From the NCBI GenBank assembly GCA_013824835.1, contig PNOM01000019.1, positions 1 to 38,759 of the forward strand: a stretch of 38,759 nt of DNA, read 5' to 3'. Shown here one piece after another: positions 16,802 to 24,973 of this stretch (within the stretch, counting starts at the first letter, position 1; each line of letters opens with the position of its first letter). Source of the DNA: Syntrophus sp. (in: bacteria) (lineage in GTDB: Bacteria > Desulfobacterota > Syntrophorhabdia > Syntrophorhabdales > Syntrophorhabdaceae). The notes below the pieces were generated by a model. That model was not told where the DNA came from. It worked only from the letters and a program-made list of their open reading frames with translations, and ran no database searches. Made by a program: the position numbers and the translations under genes.

Positions 16802-18253
16802 CTAAAGGTCTGTACTCTTCCCGGGTAACTTTTGTTTCACCATCAGTGAAAACATAAGGGCCATTGCACAGACCAACCCGCCCAATATATAGGTGTTACG
16901 GAATCCATGGCGCAACATGTCCACAGGCAGGCCATGCAGGACCTGATCTGAAGCGTGTTCCGGCAGAGAATGAGAGAATACGATTTCAAAGATGGCTACG
17001 CCGAAAACCATTCCGAGGTTCATGACTGTATTGAATACCCCTGATGCACTTCCCTGCTTGCCTTTAATAGCGAAACTCATAACTTGCTTGTTATTGGGTG
17101 AAAAGAAGAGCACGAAAGAAAGGCCGAGCCATACAAGGAAGACAAAAACCGGTACCAGCCCATGAAACTTGAGGGTAAATGCGAATGTAAAGACACATAG
17201 TGTTCCTGAAAGCAGGGCTATGGAACATAAAGTCCGTGGATTTGTTTTGTCTGCGAGTCTGCCAGCAGGAGAGGAAAGGAAGACATAGACCAGGGAATAA
17301 GCAAGAAGCATCATGCCCGTCTCCTTGGTGTTGAGGTCTTGTACACACTCCAGGTAAAAGGGAAGGAGAAAGGCATTGCCCGTAATAAATATATAGGCCA
17401 TAAAGGTTGCAAGGATAGTAAGGTTAAATCTTAAGTCAGTAAAAAAGGCGAGGTCAAGCAAGGGGTCTTTGCAGGTTTTTTCGCGCCAGATGAATAGGGC
17501 CAGAAGAAAAAATGAGGCTGCAAAGGACAGGAGGATCTGCATAGAAGTCCATCCCAGTCTTTTTCCTGTGTTCAAGGCGTAAAGGAGGACGAGAAGACCG
17601 AGAAAGCTCAGGATAGCGCCCGGTATGTCAAAACTTTGCCTGCTTTCTGATGGAGGGGTCTGTTTTCGGGGACCATCTCCCGGAATCATTCGTGCAGCAA
17701 TTATTATCGCAATTATGCCTATAGGAACATTGATGAAAAAGATCCAGTGCCAAGAGAAATATGCGGTTATAATACCCCCGAGGGGCGCCCCGGTCGCAAC
17801 GCCGAGGGCGGAACTTGTCGACGTAATGCCAAAGGCCCATCCCGTGATGTTTGGGGGGAGAAATTTAGAGATAATTGCATAGCCTGATGCAAGGAGCATG
17901 GCGCTTCCTATGCCCTGGATACAGCGAAAACCAACGAGAACATTGATGTTATCAGAAATGCCGGAAAGAAAAGATCCGACCGTGAAAAGAGAATACCCTA
18001 ATATAAACACCTTTTTGAGACCTGCCTTGTCCGCCAGACGACCGAAGAGCAAGAGGGTGCTTGTAATGATAAGGAGATAGGCTACTACAACGCGGGACGA
18101 CTCTCCGGTGCCAACGTGAAAATGCTGGGAAATTGTGGGTAGGGAGATATTGATTATATAGTTGTTCAATCGCGACATAAATGAACAGAATGCCACGCTT
18201 GCTACTATCCATATTTGAGCTGATTTGTCGGTAACGAAAAGGGTTTTCAACAA
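16802..18253 (-). CDS. MFS multidrug-type efflux transporter (DHA2/EmrB-QacA family, 14 helices)
   Basis: A 483-residue protein with about 14 hydrophobic segments, the size and layout of DHA2 drug:H+ antiporters. Visible motifs: SLPTISQHFHV in helix 1, LFGRLADKAGLKKVFILGY (the motif A loop between helices 2 and 3), RCIQGIGSAMLLASGYAII (motif B) and the antiporter motif C region LGVATGAPLGGIITAYFSWHW. It sits in the inner membrane and should export hydrophobic compounds or metabolites using the proton gradient; the substrate cannot be told. The gene begins 10 nt after dapL and is probably co-transcribed with it, which could hint at export of an amino-acid-related compound but may be fortuitous. 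Confidence 0.9.
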   Translation of the reverse strand: MLKTLFVTDKSAQIWIVASVAFCSFMSRLNNYIINISLPTISQHFHVGTGESSRVVVAYLLIITSTLLLFGRLADKAGLKKVFILGYSLFTVGSFLSGISDNINVLVGFRCIQGIGSAMLLASGYAIISKFLPPNITGWAFGITSTSSALGVATGAPLGGIITAYFSWHWIFFINVPIGIIAIIIAARMIPGDGPRKQTPPSESRQSFDIPGAILSFLGLLVLLYALNTGKRLGWTSMQILLSFAASFFLLALFIWREKTCKDPLLDLAFFTDLRFNLTILATFMAYIFITGNAFLLPFYLECVQDLNTKETGMMLLAYSLVYVFLSSPAGRLADKTNPRTLCSIALLSGTLCVFTFAFTLKFHGLVPVFVFLVWLGLSFVLFFSPNNKQVMSFAIKGKQGSASGVFNTVMNLGMVFGVAIFEIVFSHSLPEHASDQVLHGLPVDMLRHGFRNTYILGGLVCAMALMFSLMVKQKLPGKSTDL

Positions 18254-18263
18254 ATATATCTTC

Positions 18264-19427
18264 CTACAGTTTAACTGCCTTCAGCCTTTTTATTGCCTCT
18301 GCAATCCTCTCTTCATTTATTGTAATCGATATCCTGAAGTAGCCTTCGCCCTCGTCGCCGAAGCCGCTGCCCGGGGTTACCACGATCCCCGTCTCTTCGA
18401 TCAGCTTTTCGCAAAAATCAGCTGATGTGTAGCCCTGGGGTACCTTGGCCCAGATATAAAAGGTAGCGCGGGGTTTTTCCACTTGTATCCCTGCAGAGAG
18501 AAGGCCATCAACAACAAGGTCTCTCCGTCTCTGGAATGTCTGCTTCATATTATCAACAGAGCTTTGATTGCCCGTAAGGGCTTCAATTCCTGCGTACTGA
18601 ATGGCCTGAAATACACCGGAATCGATGTTGGTTTTCAATTTCCCGAGGTTATATATGGCATCTCTGTTCCCAACAGCGAAGCCGATCCTCCATCCGGTCA
18701 TGCAGTAGGTTTTTGAGAGTGAATGGAATTCGATGGAATGGTTCTTCTCTTTATCGAATTCGAGGATGCTCCTTGGATTGTATCCGTCATAGGCTATTTC
18801 GCTGTACGCTGCATCATGACAGATGAGAATGTCGTATTTCCTGGCAACGGCGAGGGCATTTTCATAGAATGCATCATCTGCGCAAGCGCCGGTAGGATTA
18901 TTCGGATAGTTGATAAACATGATTTTTGCCTTTTTGAGCACATCTTCCGGAATAAGGTCGAATCTGGGGAGGAAGCGGTTCTCTTCAAGCAAGGGCATAA
19001 TATAAGGGGTCCCTCCTGCAAGGAGGGTTGTTATTTTGTATACAGGGTAACCAGGGGACGGTATGAGGGCAATATCACCTGTTTCGATATAAGCCCATGG
19101 TATGTGGGCAATCCCTTCTTTGGAGCCTATGAGGGTAACCACCTCAGTCTCAGGATTCAATGATACATTAAAGCGTGTAAGATACCAGTCAGCAACCGCC
19201 TTTCTGTATTCAAACAAGCCTTCATAACTTGGGTACCGGTGGTTTTTAGGGTCCGCAACCGCTTTGTCCATTGCATTGATAATATTCTGTGGAGTAGGAA
19301 TATCCGGGTCGCCGATACCAAAATCTATAAGGTCAATCCCCCTTTTTCGCGCCTCGGTCTTTTTTTTGTCGATCCGGGCGAACAGATAGGGGGGAATCTT
19401 TTCTATTCTTGATGCGGGTTTTGCCAT
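18264..19427 (-). CDS. dapL: LL-diaminopimelate aminotransferase (DapL-type class I/II aminotransferase)
   Basis: A 387-residue PLP enzyme. The N-terminus MAKPASRIEKIPPYLFARID, the phrase LIDFGIGDPDIPTP, KNHRYPSYEGL, GSKEGIAHIPWA, NYPNNPTGA and the Schiff-base lysine in HSLSKTYCMTGWRIGF are characteristic of DapL. This enzyme converts tetrahydrodipicolinate directly to LL-diaminopimelate in lysine and peptidoglycan synthesis. Close relatives (alanine or aspartate aminotransferases of the same subgroup) remain possible. The start at 19427 has GAGGAG 8 nt upstream; the longer ORF adds 29 implausible residues. The gene is divergent from the haem genes and is followed by the MFS gene after 10 nt. 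Confidence 0.85.
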   Translation of the reverse strand: MAKPASRIEKIPPYLFARIDKKKTEARKRGIDLIDFGIGDPDIPTPQNIINAMDKAVADPKNHRYPSYEGLFEYRKAVADWYLTRFNVSLNPETEVVTLIGSKEGIAHIPWAYIETGDIALIPSPGYPVYKITTLLAGGTPYIMPLLEENRFLPRFDLIPEDVLKKAKIMFINYPNNPTGACADDAFYENALAVARKYDILICHDAAYSEIAYDGYNPRSILEFDKEKNHSIEFHSLSKTYCMTGWRIGFAVGNRDAIYNLGKLKTNIDSGVFQAIQYAGIEALTGNQSSVDNMKQTFQRRRDLVVDGLLSAGIQVEKPRATFYIWAKVPQGYTSADFCEKLIEETGIVVTPGSGFGDEGEGYFRISITINEERIAEAIKRLKAVKL

Positions 19428-19573
19428 TGATATACTCCTCAAAATTATTTTCATATTCATGTAATGTTTTTTTTGAACAAAGTAAAGTATTTTTTGCTCC
19501 TCTGTACCCTGCAAGGTCTGTGACGGATGATTTTATTTGAAAAGGGCTTTTGGTATGTGTAAGAATAGACAGT

Positions 19574-20029
19574 ATGGACCATATTTTGCGAAGAATTCCC
19601 CATGATTTTCCTCTCTCGGAAAGGCCCTATAAGGAGATTGCAGACAGGATAGGGGTGAACGAAGAGGACATAGTCGGGGGTCTTGAAAGTCTGAAGAGGA
19701 CGGGGACGGTGAGAAGGGTCGCAGCAGCCCTCTATCATCGCAGGGCTTCATATACCCACAACGTCATGGTGGTCTGGAAAGTTGAAGAGCAGGATATCGA
19801 GAGGGTCGGCGAAACCATGGCCTCCTTTTCAGAGGTAAGCCACTGTTATGAGAGGGATACAGGTGGTTTCTGGGATTATACGATCTATACGATGATTCAC
19901 GGGAAGAGCATGGAAAACTGTATGGATGTAATAAAAAGGATCTCCGAATCAACGGGTGTTAAGGATTATGAGTTTTTTTTAAGTAAAAGGGAATTTAAGA
20001 AAACATCACTTTCGGTGGAGAATGAATAG
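19574..20029 (+). CDS. Siroheme decarboxylase-like AsnC/Lrp-type protein (AhbA/AhbB family)
   Basis: A 151-residue protein with an AsnC-like winged helix (RIPHDFPLSERPYKEIADRI, then GGLESLKRTGTVRRVAAAL) followed by YHRRASYTHNVMVVWKV and an RAM-like domain with FSEVSHCYERDT, FWDYTIYTMIHG and YEFFLSKREFKK. This combination is typical of AhbA/AhbB/NirDLGH siroheme decarboxylases, which convert siroheme to 12,18-didecarboxysiroheme in the alternative haem pathway. Only one subunit gene is seen here, although the enzyme is usually a heterodimer of two paralogues. The start is uncertain: ATG 19574 lacks a good ribosome site, and an upstream TTG at 19550 is an alternative. It overlaps hemL by 8 nt, supporting a tetrapyrrole role. 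Confidence 0.85.
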   Translation: MDHILRRIPHDFPLSERPYKEIADRIGVNEEDIVGGLESLKRTGTVRRVAAALYHRRASYTHNVMVVWKVEEQDIERVGETMASFSEVSHCYERDTGGFWDYTIYTMIHGKSMENCMDVIKRISESTGVKDYEFFLSKREFKKTSLSVENE

Positions 20030-21311
20030 AAAAGAATCTGAAAGACTCTATGAAAAGGCGTGGGATCTTATTCCAGGTGGGGTAAACAGCCCGGTACGGG
20101 CCTTCATGTCTGTGGGTGATACGCCTTTTTATGTAAAAAGGGGGAAGGGCGCCTACCTCTATGATGTTGATGGCAATGAGTATCTTGATTATGTTGCCTC
20201 ATGGGGGGCGATCATACTTGGCCATGCCGATGATGGTCTTAATCAAGAGGTTGCGGCGGCCCTTGAGGATGGAACTAGTTTCGGTGCATGCCATCCTTTA
20301 GAGGTTGAGATGGCGGAGATTATCACCGGGGCATTTTCAAGTATAGAGAAAGTAAGGCTCGTAAGTTCGGGTACAGAAGCAACGATGAGTGCGATCCGTC
20401 TTGCGAGGGGTTTTACCGGTAAGAGTGGTATCATCAAATTCAGGGGATGCTATCATGGCCATGCAGATAGTCTTCTTGTGAAGGCAGGTTCAGGGCTTGC
20501 CACCTTCGGCACCCCAGACAGCGCTGGTATTCTCATTGATCTTGCAAGACATACCTATGTCGCTGATTTTAACCACCTTGATTCTGTAAGGTCGATTATC
20601 CGGGACCACAACAATGATATTGCATGCATTATTATTGAACCCATCATGGGCAATATGGGGGTGATCCTGCCTGAGAAGGCATTCATTGAGGGGATTCAGG
20701 AGATGTGCAGGGACCGGGAAATACTGCTTATCTGCGACGAGGTGATTACGGGGTTCCGGGTAACCTATGGTGGAGCGCAACACCTCTACAACCTGAATCC
20801 GGACCTTACATGCCTCGGCAAGATTATAGGAGGCGGTTTCCCTATAGGCGCTTTTGGGGGTAAAAGAGAGATTATGGAAAGGCTTGCCCCTCTTGGCGAT
20901 GTCTATCAGGCAGGCACGCTCTCAGGGAATCCCATAGCAGTGCGGGCCGGTCTTTATGTGCTGAAGTATTTGAAGGAGGCAGCACCTTATCGCCTGCTCC
21001 GGGAGAGGGTTGAGTTTCTCAGAGGGGGCATCCTTGAAGCCGCTTCACGGGCATCAATCCCTTTTGTGATCAACAGCATTACCGCCATGTTTACCGGTTT
21101 TTTCTCCCCCGACGAGGTAAACGACTACGAGACGGCAGCGCACTCGAACAGGGTGCTCTATGAACAGTTTTTCAAGGCCATGCTTGAAGAGGGGATATTT
21201 TTTGCCCCAAGCCCCTTTGAAGCGGCTTTTATTACATTAAGTCATGGAGAAAATGAGCTGGCAAAAACAATAGAAGCCTGTGAAAAGGTTTTTAGAAAGA
21301 TAAAGGTATAG
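20022..21311 (+). CDS. hemL: Glutamate-1-semialdehyde 2,1-aminomutase
   Basis: A 429-residue enzyme of normal length for HemL, which makes 5-aminolevulinate from glutamate-1-semialdehyde in the C5 tetrapyrrole pathway. Landmarks: IPGGVNSPVRAF near the N-terminus, NEYLDYVASWGAIILGHA, LVSSGTEATMSAIRLARGFTG, KFRGCYHGHADSLLVKAGSG, LICDEVITGFRV, and the PLP lysine in LTCLGKIIGGGFPIGAFGG. The gene starts inside the end of the siroheme decarboxylase-like gene (8-nt overlap) and is followed by alr after 5 nt. The pairing places early and late haem steps in one transcript. Confidence 0.97.
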   Translation: MNRKESERLYEKAWDLIPGGVNSPVRAFMSVGDTPFYVKRGKGAYLYDVDGNEYLDYVASWGAIILGHADDGLNQEVAAALEDGTSFGACHPLEVEMAEIITGAFSSIEKVRLVSSGTEATMSAIRLARGFTGKSGIIKFRGCYHGHADSLLVKAGSGLATFGTPDSAGILIDLARHTYVADFNHLDSVRSIIRDHNNDIACIIIEPIMGNMGVILPEKAFIEGIQEMCRDREILLICDEVITGFRVTYGGAQHLYNLNPDLTCLGKIIGGGFPIGAFGGKREIMERLAPLGDVYQAGTLSGNPIAVRAGLYVLKYLKEAAPYRLLRERVEFLRGGILEAASRASIPFVINSITAMFTGFFSPDEVNDYETAAHSNRVLYEQFFKAMLEEGIFFAPSPFEAAFITLSHGENELAKTIEACEKVFRKIKV

Positions 21312-21316
21312 GGGAC

Positions 21317-22435
21317 ATGATACAAACTCCAAGAGCAGTTGTATATGTTAATTTGAATGCCCTTGTAAAGAATTACCATACAATAAAGGCTCTATTGCCT
21401 ACGGAGGTTAAAGTTCTCTGTGTTGTCAAGGCGGATGCCTATGGCCACGGCGCAAAGGAAGTAGCCCGAAGGCTTGAGTCGTGCAAGGTCGATTACCTTG
21501 GCGTAGCATCCGTTGATGAAGGAATGGAGCTTCGGGAAAGCGGGATTACAGCTCCGATACTGGTAATGAGCGGCATATTCTCCTGGGATGAGATTGAGCC
21601 TGTATTTAAAAACAGGCTGACACCCGTGGTGTACGATTTTGGCACCCTTGACAGAATAGAGGCAGCAGGGGAAAGATATGATGATTCATTGAAGGTCCAC
21701 ATGAAGGTCGATACAGGTATGGGCAGGCTTGGTTTTACTGTCGATGAGTTTCCCCGTGTAATTGAGCGCATCAAGGAGATGAGACATGTGGACCTTGAAG
21801 GCATCATGAGTCATTTTTCTTCATCCGAGATGCGGGATGACTACGGGATAGAGCAGATAAGGCTTTTTAACAGGGCTGTACAGGTTTCGCGGGATTTGGG
21901 CATAGAACCGGAGATTGTTCATATGGCGAACAGCGGCGCCTTGACTACTTACCCTGACGCATGTTTCAATATGGTTCGGGTTGGCATCAATCTTTATGGT
22001 TCTCATACCGCAAAGGGGCTGAGAGAAAAAATGGCCTTAAAGCAGGTAATGAAACTTGTTTCCAGGATTGCTGTTTTAAGGGAGTTTGATGAAGGATCGG
22101 CATTAAGCTATGGTGGTACCTATATGACAGAAGCGCATACAAAGGTTGCCTATATCCCTCTTGGATATGCTGATGGCTACCCGAGGTCCCTTTCAAATAG
22201 GGGTTCGGTGTTGATAAAAGAGAAAAGATGCAGTATTATTGGAAGAATTTGCATGGATTGGCTGCTCGTTGATGTTACGGGTCTTGGTGATATTGATGTT
22301 GGGGAAGAGGTGATACTGTTGGGCCGTAGTGGTACTCAGGCAATTACTGCCGATGAGATAGCTGAGCATGAAGGAACCATCCCTTATGAGGTTCTCTGCA
22401 GGATATCGAAAAGGATCATGAGAGTCTATGTTTGA
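21317..22435 (+). CDS. alr: Alanine racemase
   Basis: A 372-residue fold-type III PLP enzyme that interconverts L- and D-alanine for peptidoglycan. It shows the N-terminal AVVYVNLNALVKNYHTIK, the PLP lysine motif VVKADAYGHGAKEVARRL, HMKVDTGMGRLGF, HMANSGALTTYP, FNMVRVGINLYG, and the C-terminal catalytic tyrosine region LSYGGTYMTEAHTKVAYIPLGYADG (quoted in overlapping part: SYGGTYMTEA, IPLGYADGYPR). It sits between hemL and the MCE transport genes and overlaps mlaE by 8 nt, so it is part of the same operon. Confidence 0.96.
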   Translation: MIQTPRAVVYVNLNALVKNYHTIKALLPTEVKVLCVVKADAYGHGAKEVARRLESCKVDYLGVASVDEGMELRESGITAPILVMSGIFSWDEIEPVFKNRLTPVVYDFGTLDRIEAAGERYDDSLKVHMKVDTGMGRLGFTVDEFPRVIERIKEMRHVDLEGIMSHFSSSEMRDDYGIEQIRLFNRAVQVSRDLGIEPEIVHMANSGALTTYPDACFNMVRVGINLYGSHTAKGLREKMALKQVMKLVSRIAVLREFDEGSALSYGGTYMTEAHTKVAYIPLGYADGYPRSLSNRGSVLIKEKRCSIIGRICMDWLLVDVTGLGDIDVGEEVILLGRSGTQAITADEIAEHEGTIPYEVLCRISKRIMRVYV

Positions 22436-23201
22436 GAACCTGTTACAGCGGATTATTTCACCTGTTGAAAATATTTTTAGGGAGTTCGGAAGCATAGGGC
22501 TGATGTTTTACCAGAGCATCTACTGGATGTTCCGAAGACCCTTTAAATTTGACTACATACTGAAGCAAATGGAATTTGTCGGGTTAAATTCAGTCCTTGT
22601 AGTAGTAATAACCGGTGTTTTTACCGGCATGGTCCTTGCCCTCCAGTCCTATCACGGGTTCAGAAAATTCGGGTCAGAGGGTCTTGTGGGAATGACGGTG
22701 GCTTTGAGTATAACGAGAGAGCTCGGTCCTGTCCTTACAGCCTTAATGGTTACGGGAAGGGCAGGGTCAGCCATGGCAGCGGAATTAGGGACTATGAGGG
22801 TTACTGAGCAGATTGATGCCCTTATGGTAATGGCCCTCAATCCTATCAAGTACCTTGTGGCGCCGAGGATTATTGCATCCTTTATTATGCTCCCCCTTCT
22901 CACTATTATTGCAGATTTTGTAGGAATAGTGGGGGGGTATATTGTAGGGGTAAAACTCCTTGGTATAAATGAAGGGGCCTATATCAACAAGACGATCCAG
23001 TACCTTGATCTTGACGACATATATAACGGGCTGATAAAGGCAGCGGTTTTCGGCGTAATCCTGAGCGTAGTGTCATGCTATAAAGGTTTTTATACAAGTG
23101 GAGGCGCTGAGGGGGTCGGGAGGGCAACTACGGAAGCAGTGGTTGTATCGAGCGTATCGATTCTTATTTCAGACTATGTGCTCACCTCCATCATGTTTTG
23201 A
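22428..23201 (+). CDS. mlaE: MlaE-like ABC permease of an MCE lipid-transport system
   Basis: A 257-residue inner-membrane permease with the MlaE/YrbE signature: GVFTGMVLALQSYHGFRKFG, ALSITRELGPVLTALMVTGR, AGSAMAAELGTMRVTEQIDA and LMVMALNPIKYLVAPRIIA. MlaE dimers with MlaF ATPases and MCE-domain hexamers move phospholipids between inner and outer membranes. The start codon lies within the last codons of alr and mlaF follows after 1 nt, so translation is probably coupled throughout. Confidence 0.95.
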   Translation: MFENLLQRIISPVENIFREFGSIGLMFYQSIYWMFRRPFKFDYILKQMEFVGLNSVLVVVITGVFTGMVLALQSYHGFRKFGSEGLVGMTVALSITRELGPVLTALMVTGRAGSAMAAELGTMRVTEQIDALMVMALNPIKYLVAPRIIASFIMLPLLTIIADFVGIVGGYIVGVKLLGINEGAYINKTIQYLDLDDIYNGLIKAAVFGVILSVVSCYKGFYTSGGAEGVGRATTEAVVVSSVSILISDYVLTSIMF

Positions 23202-23202
23202 T

Positions 23203-23973
23203 ATGAAAGAGAATACGGCAATAGGAATCAAAGACCTCCATAAACAATTCGGCGATCAGAAGGTGCTGGATGGCATAAACCTTGATATAGAGAGGGGAAA
23301 GATTACAGTTATTATAGGGAAAAGCGGAGGCGGGAAGAGCGTTCTGCTCAAACATCTGATAGGTCTGGTGAAACCCGATAAGGGAGAGATATGGGTAGAT
23401 GGACTTGATATTGTAAAGCTTAACGAAAAAGAACTGAATGAAACAAGGAAAAAATTCGGTATGCTCTTTCAGGAAGCTGCCCTTTTTGATTCCATGAACG
23501 TCTATGATAATGTGGCCTTTCCTCTCAGGGAACATACAAAATTATCTGAAAAAGCGATAGAGAGAGCTGTTGAGGAAAAGCTTAAACGGGTGGGGTTGCT
23601 TGCCTTTGGGGAAAAGATGTCTTCTGAGCTTTCCGGCGGCATGAGAAAAAGAGTGGGGCTTGCGCGGGCCCTAATAATGGATCCGGATATTGTGCTTTTT
23701 GATGAGCCTACAAGCGCCCTCGATCCTGTGATATCAGTGACCATAGAGGACCTGATACGAGAGACCCAGACTCACTTCCAGAAGACCTATGTGGTGATCA
23801 GCCACGACATACTCGGTATGTTCAGGATTGCCGACAAGGTAGCAATGCTTTCCAACGGAAGAATTGTAGCGGAGGGATCGCCCAATGAGGTGAGGAGAAG
23901 TAATAACGAGATGGTGCAGGAGTTTATGAGGGCGGTAAAAATGCCCGCTTTATCAGGAGGTAACTATGCATAG
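23203..23973 (+). CDS. mlaF: MlaF-like ABC transporter ATPase of the MCE system
   Basis: A 256-residue ATP-binding subunit. Walker A is IIGKSGGGKSVLLKHLIGL, followed by the Q loop (GMLFQEAALFDSMNVYDNVAF), the signature ELSGGMRKRVGLARAL, Walker B DIVLFDEPTSALDP, and the switch histidine in VVISHDILG. FPLREHTKLSE and the overall wording match MlaF rather than a general exporter ATPase. The ATG at 23203 is 1 nt after the mlaE stop and gives the normal N-terminus; the longer ORF runs back through mlaE in another frame. It overlaps mlaD by 8 nt. Confidence 0.95.
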   Translation: MKENTAIGIKDLHKQFGDQKVLDGINLDIERGKITVIIGKSGGGKSVLLKHLIGLVKPDKGEIWVDGLDIVKLNEKELNETRKKFGMLFQEAALFDSMNVYDNVAFPLREHTKLSEKAIERAVEEKLKRVGLLAFGEKMSSELSGGMRKRVGLARALIMDPDIVLFDEPTSALDPVISVTIEDLIRETQTHFQKTYVVISHDILGMFRIADKVAMLSNGRIVAEGSPNEVRRSNNEMVQEFMRAVKMPALSGGNYA

Positions 23974-24973
23974 ACAACAAAATATTTCGACTGAAATGAA
24001 GGTCGGCATACTGGTTGTTGTGGGGATCATCATTTTATTCTATATGTCTTTCAGGGTGGGGAAATTCGGAGTCTTCAGGGAAGGAGGGTATGATCTCGTA
24101 GTCTTTTTTGACAACGCTTCAGGTCTTGACCCGAAGACGCCTGTCCAGATCGCGGGGGTAGAAATCGGAAAGGTAAAAAGTATTCAATTGGAAGGATACA
24201 GGGCGAAAGTCAATCTCCTGATAAAGGATAAAATAAAGATTCCTCTTGACAGCAAGATAGCGGTTAAGGCCCAGGGTGTGCTTGGAGACAAATATATAGA
24301 AGTGAAGCCCGGAGGGGATAAAAAATATTTTGACCATGGGGGTACAATAAAAGATGTAATCACTACTCCTGATTTTGATCAGATCTTTGCTACGGTAAAC
24401 AGGGCGGCCAAGAATTTTGGGGATACCCTGGATGAATTCTCGGGTATTATCGGGCCCAAGGAAAAGGAAAATATCAAGAAGAGCCTTGATAATATACAAA
24501 CTGTGAGTAACGATTTTAAAGAAGTCATAAGGGTGAACAAGGAAAATATCACCCTTGTTGTAAAGAACGCCTCAGTTATCAGTGGAAAACTGGGAAGTAT
24601 TGTGAATGATGTGGAGCAGGGGAAAGGCACTCTCGGTCTTCTTGTTAAGGATGAAACGCTCTATAATGACGCAAAGGAGACCGTTGCAGCCCTAAAGACC
24701 ATATCGACAGATATTGAGCAGGGGAAAGGCAGTCTTGGAAAACTTGCAAAGGATGATGCCCTTTATAATGATGCGAGGGATACTGTTAAAAACATCAAAG
24801 ATATTACCGCAGGAATTCAAAAAGGAGAGGGCAGTTTTGGAAAGTTTACTAAGGATGAAGGTATGTATAATGAGGCACAGAAGACAATGAAGAAGATTCA
24901 GAAAGGGGCGGACGGTCTCACTGAGATGACGCCTATCACGATCCTGGGAACGATAATAGGCACATTTTTTTAA
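23966..24973 (+). CDS. mlaD: MlaD-like MCE-domain lipid-binding protein with a repeat tail
   Basis: A 335-residue protein with one N-terminal transmembrane helix (MKVGILVVVGIIILFYMSF, 11-29), a single MCE domain (about 40-117; VVFFDNASGLDPKTPVQIAG, VEIGKVKSIQL, AQGVLGDKYIEVKPG) and a long helical tail. The tail holds three consecutive 34-residue repeats (216-249, 250-283, 284-317), each beginning with a version of VEQGKGTLG and containing KD-x-x-LYNDA. MCE proteins form hexameric rings carrying lipids across the periplasm; the tail may lengthen the tunnel or dock a partner. At 335 residues it is far longer than E. coli MlaD (183). The stop overlaps the next ATG (TAATG). Confidence 0.93.
   Translation: MHRQQNISTEMKVGILVVVGIIILFYMSFRVGKFGVFREGGYDLVVFFDNASGLDPKTPVQIAGVEIGKVKSIQLEGYRAKVNLLIKDKIKIPLDSKIAVKAQGVLGDKYIEVKPGGDKKYFDHGGTIKDVITTPDFDQIFATVNRAAKNFGDTLDEFSGIIGPKEKENIKKSLDNIQTVSNDFKEVIRVNKENITLVVKNASVISGKLGSIVNDVEQGKGTLGLLVKDETLYNDAKETVAALKTISTDIEQGKGSLGKLAKDDALYNDARDTVKNIKDITAGIQKGEGSFGKFTKDEGMYNEAQKTMKKIQKGADGLTEMTPITILGTIIGTFF
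24611..24916 (+). repeat. Three 102-bp in-frame repeats in the mlaD-like gene
   Basis: Three consecutive 102-bp units encode the 34-residue repeats of the MCE protein tail. Protein identity between units 1 and 2 is high (EQGKG-LG-L-KD--LYNDA) and unit 3 is more diverged. Confidence 0.8.

Noticed and set aside
18723-19163. 146-codon open frame opposite dapL
   Set aside because: Antisense to conserved aminotransferase motifs; no translation signals.
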